Shown here: positions 53,841 to 62,287 of the stretch, one piece after another
Layout of the letters: each line of letters opens with the position of its first letter
Numbering within the stretch: the first letter of the stretch is position 1
Source: Streptomyces pacificus
GTDB lineage: Bacteria; Actinomycetota; Actinomycetes; Streptomycetales; Streptomycetaceae
DNA: 64,000 bases
NCBI RefSeq assembly: GCF_011766325.1
Contig: NZ_BLLG01000002.1
Location: 372,001 to 436,000 of the forward strand
Direction: 5' to 3'
Translations under genes and position numbers: made by a program
Notes under the pieces: generated by a model
What the model was told of the DNA's origin: nothing
Databases searched by the model: none
What the model saw: the letters and a program-made list of their open reading frames with translations, nothing else

Positions 53841-56800
53841 TCAGCCGCGGTCGGCCGCCGACCGCAGCCGTACGGCCGAGCCGTCGCGTTCCTTGACGAC
53901 CTCGAGCCGGGCGGGGATCCGGCGGCGCAGGTCCGGCACATGGCTGACGATGCCCACGCTGCGGTCGCGTTCCCGCAGCGAGTCCAGGACGTCGAGCACC
54001 TCGTCGAGGGTCTGGTCGTCGAGGCTGCCGAAACCCTCGTCGATGAACAGCGTGTCCAGCCGCGCGCCGCCGGCCTCGTCGGTGACGACGTCGGCGAGGC
54101 CCAGGGCGAGGGCGAGGGAGACGAAGAAGGTCTCCCCGCCGGACAGCGTCGCCGTGTCGCGCTCCTTGCCGGTCCACGCGTCGACGACGTGCAGACCGAG
54201 TCCGGAGCGCTTGCCGCCGGAGCGGGCGTCGGAGTGGACCAGCGTGTAGCGGCCACCGGACATGCGCCGGAGCCGTACGGTGGCCGCCGCCGCCACCTGT
54301 TCCAGCCGGCCCGCCAGGACGTAGGACTCCAGGCGCATCCTGCGTCCGTTGTCGGCGGAGGTCCCCGCGGTGAGGCCGGCGAGCCGGGCGACGCGCTCGT
54401 ACTCGTCGCGCAGCGGGCCGAGCCGGCGCGCCTCAGCCTCGGCGAGACGCGACAGCCGGTCGAGCTCCACACAGCGTTCCCGGGCGGAGTCCAGCGCCGA
54501 GACCGCGTCGCGCAGTGCGCTCTCGGCGGCGTCGAAGGCGCGCAGCGCGGCCTCGGGCCGGGCGGGCGGCCGGGCGGCGGCGGAGCGCGGTTCCGGCTCG
54601 GCGAGGCGGTCGGCCACCGCCGCCTCCTCGGCCTGCCAGGCGTCGAGCCGCCGCTGCAGGTCGCGCTGTGCGTCGTCGTCCAGCAGCGCGGTGGCCGCGT
54701 CGGCCGGGGTGCCGTATCCGGCCCGGAACGCCGCGTCGGAGAGCCGGTCGTCGGCTTCCTTCAGACGGCCCGCGGCGGCGTCCACCGCGCGTACGGCCTC
54801 CGCGGCCTCGTGGAGCAGGGCGATACGCCGGTCCAGCAGCGTGGTCCGCTCGGCGACGGTGCCACTGCCGCCGACGGCCCGCGCCACCTCCGCATCCAGC
54901 GCCGTCCGCTCGCTCTCGAGGGCCTCCCGCCGGGACGTCCGGGCGACGGCGCGCCGTTCGGCCTCCTGCCGCTCGGACAGCCACTCGCCGTGCTCCCGCT
55001 CGGCGCGGGCCAGTTCCTCACGGGCGTCGTGCGTCCCGGCCGCCAGCGCGTGGGCGTGCCGGTGCTCGCGCTCCAGCCGGGCGACGACCGCCGCCAGGGC
55101 CGTGACGGCGGGTTCGGGGAGCGCGGAGGACGCAGGGGACGCAGGGGACGCGGAGGACGCGGAGGACGCGGAGGAGGCAGGGGACGCCGACGGCACAGGA
55201 GGCACGAGGGACGCCGAGGGCGCCGTGCCGCCGTCCTCGTGCCCGGCGTCCGCCACGCCCCCGGGGGACCCGCCCACCGCGCTGGAGTCCTCTGCGGTAG
55301 CGGTGCCCGGCCAGACGTCCTCGGCGCCGCCGGCCGGTACCCGAGCCTCGGCGCCCGAGCCCTGCCGCGCACGGGAGCCGGTCGCCGCCACTCCGCCGCG
55401 CAGATCGTCGGGGGCCGCGGACGGTGCCGGAACGCCCGGCTCCCCCCTGGGCGGCGGCGCGGTGCCCGGCTCCGGCGCGGAAGGCGACGGGACACCCGGC
55501 TCCGGCACGGACCGCGCCGCGCGCCCGCCTCCGCCGCCACCCGCGTCCTCGGCGGCCGGGGGGCGCGCCGCGTCCCTGGCGGCAGCCAACGCCTCGCGCA
55601 GCACGGCCAGTTGCCGCTCGGCCTCGGCACGGTCCTGGTCGGCGTCCGCATACTCCCGGTATGCCGCGTCCTCCGCGACCCGGTCGACATGGGCCTGCCC
55701 CGGCCTGGCGGGGGCGGGGTGGTCGATGGAGCCGCAGACGGCGCAGGGTCGCCCGGGAACGAGCCCGGCGGCGAGTTCGGCGGCGATGCCGCGGAGCCGG
55801 CGCTCCTTGAGGTCGAGCCAGTGCTCATGGGCCGCGCCGGCCCGCTCGCGCGCGGCGCGGTGGTCGTCCTCGACGGCATCGGCCCTGGCCGCGAGGCGGT
55901 CGCGCTCACGGGCGGCGGTCACCCGGCGGCGGGCCGGCTCCAGCCGTCCGGCGAGGTGTTCGGCGCGGGTGGCGGCCTCCTGCGCGGCCTCGATCCGGTC
56001 CTGCAGCGAGCGGCGCGCCGTGTCCCAGTCGGCGAGCCGGCCCTCGGCGTCCCGGAGGATCACGTCGTCGCAGCGGGCCTGGCGCTCCAGTTCCCCGAGT
56101 TCGCGGGCGAGGTCGGCGCTGCGCAGTTCGGCGCGGCGCGCGGCGTCCAGGCCTCCCCGTTCCTGACGGAGTTCGTGCTCCAGTTCCGAGAGCCGCTCGG
56201 CTCCCGCGTCCGCGAGTGCCGAGGGGAGGGCGGCCCTGGCCCGCCGGGCGGCGGTGTCGGCCGAGTCGTGCTCCCGCTCGGCGTCCTCGCGCAACCGCAG
56301 CGCTGGCGCGACCAGTTCGGCCCTGCGGGCCTGCTCCAGACGTGCCCGTGCGCGTTCCGTCGCGGGCCGCCGCTCCTCCAGCTCTCCGGCCCGCCGCACG
56401 GCGTCGTCATGCCGCCGCTGGAGTGCGGCCAGTTCCCGTTCCGCGTCCAGTTCGCGCCGGGCGGCGGACTGCCGGGTCCGGGCCGCGGACCGGACCGACG
56501 CGGTGACGGCGAGGGCTTCGCGAGCGTCCACGCGGGCCACGGCGGCCCACTGCAGCACCGCGTCGGCGAGTCCGGGTTCTCCCGGCCGGTGGGCGGGGGC
56601 GGGCCAGCCGGGTGCCGCGTTCCCGGCCGCCTGGCCTATCCGGTGGGCGAGGGCCAGCAGCCGCTCGTCACCGTCCCGCACCTGCTGCTCGGCGGCGCGG
56701 CGCAGTTCGGCGAGGCGCTCCTCGACCAGAGCGAACCGGCGGGTGTCGAAGAGCCTGCCGAGCAGCTTTCCGCGGGCTTCGGCGTCTGCCCGCAGAAAGC

Positions 56801-57296
56801 GCGCGAAGTCGCCCTGCGGGAGCAGGACGACCTGGCAGAACTGGTCCCGGCTCATGCCGACGAGCTGGGCGATCTCGTCGCCGATCTCCTGGTGGGAGCG
56901 GCTGAGCGCGGTCCATTCCCCGCGCGCCGCGTCGTACTCCCGCAGTCGGCTCTGCGCCTTCTCGGTGGTGACGCCCGTGCCCTTCTTCTTGGGGCGCGGC
57001 TGTGCGGGGCGCCGGGTGATCTCCAGCCGGCGGCCGCCCGCCGTCAGGTCCAGGCACACCTCGGTGCAGGTGCCGGCGGGGGCGTGGTCGCTGCGCAGCG
57101 AGGTACCGGGGCTCTGCCGGTCACCGGGCACCGCGCCGTAGAGGGCGTAGCAGACGGCGTCGAGTACGGAGGTCTTGCCCGCCCCCGTCGGTCCGTGCAG
57201 CAGGAAGAGGCCGGCGGCGGACAGCCTGTCGAAGTCGATCTGCTGCCGCGCGGCGAAGGGGCCGAAGGCGGTGATCTCCAGGCGGTGCAGTCTCAC
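53841..57296 (-). CDS. sbcC: Exonuclease subunit SbcC (SMC-like ATPase)
   Basis: This 1151-residue repair ATPase forms a complex with SbcD that opens hairpins and blocked DNA ends. Walker A is LLHGPTGAGKTSVLDA (about residues 32-47); the Q-loop region is QFCQVVLLPQGDFARF; a zinc-hook-like CxxC (PCAVCGSIDHP) lies near 520 in the middle of long coiled coils; the C-terminal signature is TLSGGETFFVSLALALGLAD and Walker B is LFIDEGFGSLD. A Gly/Pro/Ala/Ser-rich insertion of about 120 residues follows the hook. GTG 57296 overlaps the sbcD stop (GTGA). Confidence 0.94.
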   Translation of the reverse strand: MRLHRLEITAFGPFAARQQIDFDRLSAAGLFLLHGPTGAGKTSVLDAVCYALYGAVPGDRQSPGTSLRSDHAPAGTCTEVCLDLTAGGRRLEITRRPAQPRPKKKGTGVTTEKAQSRLREYDAARGEWTALSRSHQEIGDEIAQLVGMSRDQFCQVVLLPQGDFARFLRADAEARGKLLGRLFDTRRFALVEERLAELRRAAEQQVRDGDERLLALAHRIGQAAGNAAPGWPAPAHRPGEPGLADAVLQWAAVARVDAREALAVTASVRSAARTRQSAARRELDAERELAALQRRHDDAVRRAGELEERRPATERARARLEQARRAELVAPALRLREDAEREHDSADTAARRARAALPSALADAGAERLSELEHELRQERGGLDAARRAELRSADLARELGELERQARCDDVILRDAEGRLADWDTARRSLQDRIEAAQEAATRAEHLAGRLEPARRRVTAARERDRLAARADAVEDDHRAARERAGAAHEHWLDLKERRLRGIAAELAAGLVPGRPCAVCGSIDHPAPARPGQAHVDRVAEDAAYREYADADQDRAEAERQLAVLREALAAARDAARPPAAEDAGGGGGGRAARSVPEPGVPSPSAPEPGTAPPPRGEPGVPAPSAAPDDLRGGVAATGSRARQGSGAEARVPAGGAEDVWPGTATAEDSSAVGGSPGGVADAGHEDGGTAPSASLVPPVPSASPASSASSASSASPASPASSALPEPAVTALAAVVARLEREHRHAHALAAGTHDAREELARAEREHGEWLSERQEAERRAVARTSRREALESERTALDAEVARAVGGSGTVAERTTLLDRRIALLHEAAEAVRAVDAAAGRLKEADDRLSDAAFRAGYGTPADAATALLDDDAQRDLQRRLDAWQAEEAAVADRLAEPEPRSAAARPPARPEAALRAFDAAESALRDAVSALDSARERCVELDRLSRLAEAEARRLGPLRDEYERVARLAGLTAGTSADNGRRMRLESYVLAGRLEQVAAAATVRLRRMSGGRYTLVHSDARSGGKRSGLGLHVVDAWTGKERDTATLSGGETFFVSLALALGLADVVTDEAGGARLDTLFIDEGFGSLDDQTLDEVLDVLDSLRERDRSVGIVSHVPDLRRRIPARLEVVKERDGSAVRLRSAADRG

Positions 57297-58453
57297 CCGG
57301 CCACCTCGGTCGCGGCCGTGTCCACCCGCACATCGTCGAAGGCACCGCGCAGCAGGGCCCGTTCGAGCCGGTCGGGGCCGCCCCCGCGGACATGGGACAC
57401 GAAGTCCTCGGCGATCTGGTGGTCGTCACGGCCGCGCAGCCGCTCCGCGTAGGAGGCGTGCGAGTCCTCACCGCTGCGCTCGGGGGCGAAGACGAGGCTC
57501 AGGGTGTGGGGGAAGCGTGTGGTGAGCCGTGCCATGGGGTCGGCGGGCCGTACCGGATCGGTGAGGGTGGCCTCCACCCAGGCCTCCTCGTGGCGTGCCA
57601 GCGCGGGATCGGCCAGCAGGTCCTCGATCCGGCCCTCGATGCGGGCGAGGGGCCGGGGCACCGGGCAGTCCAGCCGCTCGGCGGCGATCTCCCCGGCCGG
57701 GCCGAGTTCGACGAGCCACATGGTCTTGCGGTGGCGGGACTCGGAGAAGGAGTACGCGAGCGGGGAACCGGAGTACCGCACCCGCTCGTCGACGGTCTGG
57801 CAGCCGTGCAGATGGCCGAGGGCCGTGTAGTCGGCGCCGTCGAAGAGCGCGGCGGGGACGGCCGCGACACCGCCGACGGTGATGTCCCGCTCGCTGTCGC
57901 TCGGTTCGCCGCCCGCGACGAAGGCGTGTGCGAGGACGACGGAGCGGGTGCCCGGCGCCCGCTCCGCGAGGTCCGCCCGTACCCGTTCCATCGCCGCGCC
58001 CAGCACCGCCTCATGGCCCGCCCCCGTGCCGAACTCCTCCCGTACGAGGGCGGGTTCCAGATAGGGCAGACCGTAGAACGCGACATCGCCGTGCCCGTCC
58101 CGCAGCACCACGGGGGTGGCGCAGCCCGCCGGGTCGGTCCGCAGATGGATCCCGGCGCGCCCGATCAGCCCGGAGGCCACACCGAGCCGGCGGGCCGAAT
58201 CGTGGTTTCCGGAGATCATCACGGTGGGCACACCCGCGTCCGCCAGCCGGTGCAGTACGTCGTCGAACAACTCCACGGCGGCCAGGGGCGGTACGGCCCT
58301 GTCGTAGACGTCTCCCGCCACGAGCAGCGCGTCCACGTCGTGGGCGCGCGCCGTGGCGACCAGATGGTCGAGGAACGCCTTCTGTGCGCCGAGCAGGCTC
58401 ACCCGGTGGAACGAGCGCCCCAGATGCCAGTCCGAGGTGTGCAGGAATCTCAA
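57293..58453 (-). CDS. sbcD: Exonuclease subunit SbcD
   Basis: This 386-residue calcineurin-type nuclease subunit pairs with SbcC. Metal-binding motifs are HTSDWHLGRSFHR, LLVAGDVYDRAVPP, ISGNHDSARRLG, VLAHAFVAG and ALGHLHGCQ. The start is taken as TTG 58453, which gives the family's usual beginning (MRFLHTSDWHLGR) and has CGGAG eight bases upstream; the frame is open further up to 58603 but that part is Pro/Gly-rich and unconserved. Confidence 0.93.
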   Translation of the reverse strand: MRFLHTSDWHLGRSFHRVSLLGAQKAFLDHLVATARAHDVDALLVAGDVYDRAVPPLAAVELFDDVLHRLADAGVPTVMISGNHDSARRLGVASGLIGRAGIHLRTDPAGCATPVVLRDGHGDVAFYGLPYLEPALVREEFGTGAGHEAVLGAAMERVRADLAERAPGTRSVVLAHAFVAGGEPSDSERDITVGGVAAVPAALFDGADYTALGHLHGCQTVDERVRYSGSPLAYSFSESRHRKTMWLVELGPAGEIAAERLDCPVPRPLARIEGRIEDLLADPALARHEEAWVEATLTDPVRPADPMARLTTRFPHTLSLVFAPERSGEDSHASYAERLRGRDDHQIAEDFVSHVRGGGPDRLERALLRGAFDDVRVDTAATEVAG

Positions 58454-58696
58454 GAAAACGGCTCCGAACTGATCGTGTCCCCTCCTCGGCCCGAAAGCCG
58501 GCGCCCGGCCCGGACGCGAGGCCCACCGGACGGCGCGTCCGAGGGCCCACCGGACGGCATGCCGGAGAACCCCACGGACGGCCCCACGGACGGCATCGAC
58601 CACGTTAGCGCCGGTGGTCCCCCGCCTGCCCCGGAGCCTCGGTTTTCACCCGTTTCCGGGAACGGTGCCCTCGATCCGGACCGGTCCGTCCGGCCC

Positions 58697-59323
58697 TCAG
58701 GCTTCTCCGTACGCCTCACCGCCGAGTTCCAGCACGGCCGTGCCGGCGGTGGTGTCCGCGAGCCAGGCGCGGAAGGCGTCCACGTCGGAGTCCGGCAGGC
58801 CGATCTCGATCGTCACCGACTGCCCGTACCGGACGTCCCGCACCTCGCGGCCGGTCGCGCGCAGATCGTTCTCGACCTTGCCGGCGCGCTGGTGGTCGAC
58901 GGTGACCGCGGCGAGCCGGAAGCGCCGCCGGGTCACGGTGCCGAGCGCGTCCAGCGCCTCGCCGACCGCACCGCCGTAGGCGCGGATGAGCCCGCCGGCA
59001 CCGAGCTTGACCCCTCCGTAGTAGCGGGTGACCACGGCCACGGCGTAGCGGACGTCGCGGCGGAGCAGCATCTGCAGCATCGGCACCCCGGCCGTGCCGC
59101 CCGGCTCGCCGTCGTCGCCCGCCTTCTGCACGGCGGCGTCGGCGCCGAGGACGTACGCGAAGCAGTTGTGGGTGGCGGTCGGGTGCGTCCGGCGGATGCG
59201 CGCGACGAAGTCGCGCGCATCCCGCTCGGTCGCCACCGGGGCGATCGCGCAGATGAAGCGCGAGCGGTTGGTCTCGGTCTCGTGCACGCCCTCGCGGGCG
59301 GGCGTCCGGTACTGCTCCTGCAT
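58697..59323 (-). CDS. YigZ/IMPACT-family protein
   Basis: This 208-residue protein of the YigZ (UPF0029/IMPACT) family has KNRSRFICAI-like text near the start (ETETNRSRFICAIAP), THNCFAYVLG, DDGEPGGTAGVPMLQMLLRR and TRYYGGVKLGAGGLIRAYGG. The C-terminal ferredoxin-like domain is present. The role may be in translation or proteolysis regulation; it is not established. Monocistronic. Confidence 0.93.
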   Translation of the reverse strand: MQEQYRTPAREGVHETETNRSRFICAIAPVATERDARDFVARIRRTHPTATHNCFAYVLGADAAVQKAGDDGEPGGTAGVPMLQMLLRRDVRYAVAVVTRYYGGVKLGAGGLIRAYGGAVGEALDALGTVTRRRFRLAAVTVDHQRAGKVENDLRATGREVRDVRYGQSVTIEIGLPDSDVDAFRAWLADTTAGTAVLELGGEAYGEA

Positions 59324-59427
59324 ACCGCCACCCTATGCCGCCGCCCGTGGCGGCGGTCGCCCGCGTCCACCGGGAACGCGGAGCACCGCCCGCCGTTGCG
59401 CCGGCGCCCCCGCCGGGGCGGCTCCCG

Positions 59428-60000
59428 TCAGCGGACGGGCGGGACGGAGACCGCCATGGTCATCTCGACCGTCTCGGCGCCCGCGTTGCGGTAGACGTGC
59501 GGCACGTTCGCCTCGTAGGTCGCCGAGGTTCCGGCAGGCACGGTGTACGGCTGCCCCTCGACGACGAGGGTGAGCTGCCCGGACGTGACGTGCAGCAGTT
59601 CGACGGTGCCGTCGGGGTGGGGATCGGAGGCGCTCTCCTCACCCGGCGCCAGTGTCCAGGCCCAGAGCTCCAGCGGGCCGCGGGCCTCGGCGCCGACCAG
59701 CAGCGTGGTCGAACTGCCACCGGGCGTGGACCACATCCGCACGGCCTGTTCCCGCGGCACGAGCTGGACCTGCGGGCCCTGGTCGTAGTCGAGGAGCGTG
59801 CTGATGCTGACGCCGAGCGCGTCGGCGAGTTTGACCGTGGTGCCCACGCTGGGATTGGTACGCGCCTGCTCGATCTGGATGATCATGCCGCGGCTGACAC
59901 CCGAGCGGGCGGCGAGGGCGTCGAGCGTGAAACCCCGCTCGCCGCGCCAGCGCTTCAGGTTGCGGGCGAGCGATTGCGTGAGCTGTTCGAGGTCCGACAC
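59428..60000 (-). CDS. XRE-cupin transcriptional regulator
   Basis: This 190-residue regulator has an N-terminal XRE HTH (about 12-66: FTLDALAARSGVSRGMIIQI, NPSVGTTVKLADALGV) and a C-terminal cupin (about 105-185: HPDGTVELLHVTSGQLTL, PHVYRNAG) that probably binds a small ligand. It starts at GTG 60000. It is divergent from an EamA transporter, a frequent pairing in Streptomyces, which it likely controls. Confidence 0.9.
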   Translation of the reverse strand: MSDLEQLTQSLARNLKRWRGERGFTLDALAARSGVSRGMIIQIEQARTNPSVGTTVKLADALGVSISTLLDYDQGPQVQLVPREQAVRMWSTPGGSSTTLLVGAEARGPLELWAWTLAPGEESASDPHPDGTVELLHVTSGQLTLVVEGQPYTVPAGTSATYEANVPHVYRNAGAETVEMTMAVSVPPVR

Positions 60001-60060
60001 ATTCCGTCCAATATTTTAATAGACCGGTTCAACTGGTTGTACTACGGTGTGGTGCACTCG
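60001..60060. promoter_or_regulatory. AT-rich divergent promoter with an imperfect palindrome
   Basis: The gap is unusually AT-rich for this chromosome (ATATTTTAATAG around 60011-60022). GTTCAAC-TG-GTTGTAC (60027-60042) is a 7-2-7 inverted repeat with one mismatch and is the best operator candidate for the cupin regulator. Confidence 0.5.
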
Positions 60061-60091
60061 ATCGTTCACCGAACTGTACTGCGAGGCATCG

Positions 60092-60958
60092 ATGACAGCG
60101 CTGTTCGCCCTGGCCACCAGTCTTCTGTGGGGGCTGGCCGACTTCGGCGGCGGACTGCTGACCCGGCGCACTCCCGCGCTGACGGTCGTGGTGGTCTCGC
60201 AGACCATCGCCGTGGCCGTCCTCGGCACGGTCGTCGCGTTCACCGGCGGGTGGAGCGAGGCGGGGCCCCTGCTCTGGTACGCGGTGGCGGCCGGCGTCGT
60301 CGGCCCGGTGGCGATGCTGAGCTTCTACAAGGCGCTGGCCCTCGGCCCCATGGGAGTCGTGTCCCCCCTGGGGTCGCTCGGGGTCGTGGTGCCGGTCTCG
60401 GTGGGCCTGCTCCTCGGCGAGCGGCCCGGGGTGCTGCAGTTCGCCGGGATCGGCGTCGCCGTCGCGGGCGTCCTGCTCGCCGGCGGCCCGGAACTGCGGG
60501 GCGCGCCCGTGCAGCGGCAGGCGATCTGGCTGACCCTGCTCGCCGCGTTCGGGTTCGGCTCCGTGATGGCGCTCATCGCCGAGGCGTCGACCACGATCAC
60601 CGGACTGTTCCTGGCCCTGTTCGTGCAGCGTGTCACCAACGTCCTGGTCGGCGGCGCGGCGCTGTACGTGTCGGTGAAGCGGGGCGGCCGCGCCCTCCCG
60701 GAGGGCGGCGGGCCGGGCCTGGTCGTCCGCTCGCTGCCGGCACTCGCCTTCGTCGGCCTGGCGGACGTCGCCGCCAACGGCACGTACTCGATAGCCGCGC
60801 AGCAGGGCCCGGTGGCGGTCGCGGCGGTACTCGCCTCGCTCTACCCCGTGGTCACCGCGCTGGCCGCTCGCGGTGTGCTCAAGGAGCGGCTGCGCGCGGT
60901 GCAGGCCGCCGGCGCCGGGCTGGCGCTCGTCGGCACGGTCCTGCTGGCGACGGGCTGA
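60092..60958 (+). CDS. EamA/DMT-family transporter
   Basis: This 288-residue membrane protein has ten hydrophobic helices in two repeats, the hallmark of the drug/metabolite transporter superfamily. The repeat ends are LGPMGVVSPLGSLGVVVPV and QQGPVAVAAVLASLYPVVT, the typical EamA sites. The substrate is unknown. GCGAGGC precedes ATG 60092. It is divergent from and probably controlled by the cupin regulator. Confidence 0.9.
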   Translation: MTALFALATSLLWGLADFGGGLLTRRTPALTVVVVSQTIAVAVLGTVVAFTGGWSEAGPLLWYAVAAGVVGPVAMLSFYKALALGPMGVVSPLGSLGVVVPVSVGLLLGERPGVLQFAGIGVAVAGVLLAGGPELRGAPVQRQAIWLTLLAAFGFGSVMALIAEASTTITGLFLALFVQRVTNVLVGGAALYVSVKRGGRALPEGGGPGLVVRSLPALAFVGLADVAANGTYSIAAQQGPVAVAAVLASLYPVVTALAARGVLKERLRAVQAAGAGLALVGTVLLATG

Positions 60959-60995
60959 CCCGCCGCCGTCCGCGGTCCCGCCAGGCCCCGGCCGG

Positions 60996-61778
60996 TCAGC
61001 GCTCATCGAGGTCGGCGAGGTCGGCGGCATCCGCCAGGTCTGCCAGGTCAGCGGCATCGGCGAGGGCGACCAGCTGCTCCGGTGTCACCCCTTCCGGGAT
61101 CGGCAGCGGCGCGGGCGTCCGCATCGGCGGCCGCCAGCCCTCGGCCGGGTCCCAGCGGCGGACCACCCTGGCGGGCGCGCCGGCGACCACCGCGTGGTCG
61201 GGCACCTCGCCTCGGACGACGGCCCCCGCCGCGACCACGACGTTGCGGCCGAGGCGGGCCCCGGGCAGGATCACGGCGCCCGTGCCCAGCCAGCAACCGG
61301 GCCCGATCTCCACCGGCTCGGCGCGGGGCCACTGCTTCCCGACAGGCGTGCACGGATCGTCGTAGCTGTGGTTGGTGGAGGTGATGTAGACGTACGGGCC
61401 GCAGTACGTGTCGGAGCCGATCCGGACCCTTGTGTCGGCGATGACGTGGCTGCCGCGCCCGAGGACCACGCCGTCGCCGAGGGTGAGGATCGGTCCGGGT
61501 CCGAGGTCGAGGTCGGGCATCATGCCCGCGGTGAGCGTCACCTGCTCCGCGATGATGCAGTGCTCGCCGAGTTCGATCCACGCCTCCCCGAACACCGTCC
61601 CCTGAGGGAAGGCCAGCCGGGTGCCGGTGCCGATGGCGCGGAACCGCAACGGGCCGGGCCGCTCCGCGGTCACCGCACCGGCCTCCCGGGCCCAGCGCCA
61701 GCCGGCGTGCACGGCCCGCGACACAAGACGCCGCCACCAGGAGGCTCGCGGGAGGAACGTGTTTCCGTTTTTCGGCAC
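60996..61778 (-). CDS. Hexapeptide-repeat acyltransferase
   Basis: This 260-residue left-handed beta-helix acyltransferase has many hexad turns (for example ILTLGDGVVLGRGSHVIA, VEIGPGCWLGTGAVILPG, GRNVVVAAGAVVRGEVPDHA) and ends the helix with VVAGAPARVVRRWDP. The acceptor is unknown. The tail is a degenerate repeat of ADAADLADL. The gene is divergent from the FUSC-type exporter. Confidence 0.88.
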   Translation of the reverse strand: MPKNGNTFLPRASWWRRLVSRAVHAGWRWAREAGAVTAERPGPLRFRAIGTGTRLAFPQGTVFGEAWIELGEHCIIAEQVTLTAGMMPDLDLGPGPILTLGDGVVLGRGSHVIADTRVRIGSDTYCGPYVYITSTNHSYDDPCTPVGKQWPRAEPVEIGPGCWLGTGAVILPGARLGRNVVVAAGAVVRGEVPDHAVVAGAPARVVRRWDPAEGWRPPMRTPAPLPIPEGVTPEQLVALADAADLADLADAADLADLDER

Positions 61779-61904
61779 CAGGCCACGTTAGTAGGACCGG
61801 ACGGGGGCAACCGGGGACGTGTGCTGTGAGCTTCACCCCAACGTCGTGCTGCGGATGCAGTCGGGCGGGGAACGCGGTGGATGTGCGAGGGGCTGCCCAG
61901 ACGG

Positions 61905-62287
61905 CAGTCTGGGGGGAGCGCCGGGGCCTGACGAAACGGGAGCAGACACCGAAGAGCGCAGAGGAACGCGGAGGAGTACCGAAGCGCCGGGCAGGCCGCA
62001 TGGGGACGGGCAGGGCGGACAAGCTGCACGAGACGCACGAGACATGTGGAGAGAGGCGGGCACGAGCGGCCGAAGGGGCAGCAAAGTGGGGAAGGAAGAC
62101 GGAGAGCGGGGACAGAAGGGGGAGGGAAAGCACGGTAGGGGACGAACCAGGGACGCGAAGGATGAAGGCGAAGGAGGCGCCGAAGAGGCCGGTGGGGACG
62201 GAGGAAGCGCAGGGGGCCGGTGGGACACGAGGACGAGCACGAGCACGAGCACGAGGACGAGGACGAGGACGAGGAGAGGGGACCACG
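61905..62287. other. Purine-rich leader region upstream of the FUSC-type gene
   Basis: Over about 380 bp the plus strand is made up mostly of G and A, with few pyrimidines, unlike every other gap in the window. It ends in a run of GAGCAC and GAGGAC hexamers (about 62230-62270). Frames are open on both strands because stops are rare, but translations are low-complexity (Arg/Gly/Glu or Leu/Pro/Ser) and I do not call a gene. Confidence 0.55.

Noticed and set aside
53940..57452. Very long open frame on the plus strand opposite sbcC
   Set aside because: It mirrors sbcC and sbcD. High GC removes stops in shadow frames, and the translation is Gly/Arg/Pro-rich without motifs.
58454..58603. N-terminal extension of SbcD to an upstream ATG
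   Set aside because: The SbcD family begins at the RFLHTSDWHLGR segment, and TTG 58453 has a good ribosome site. The upstream part is low-complexity.
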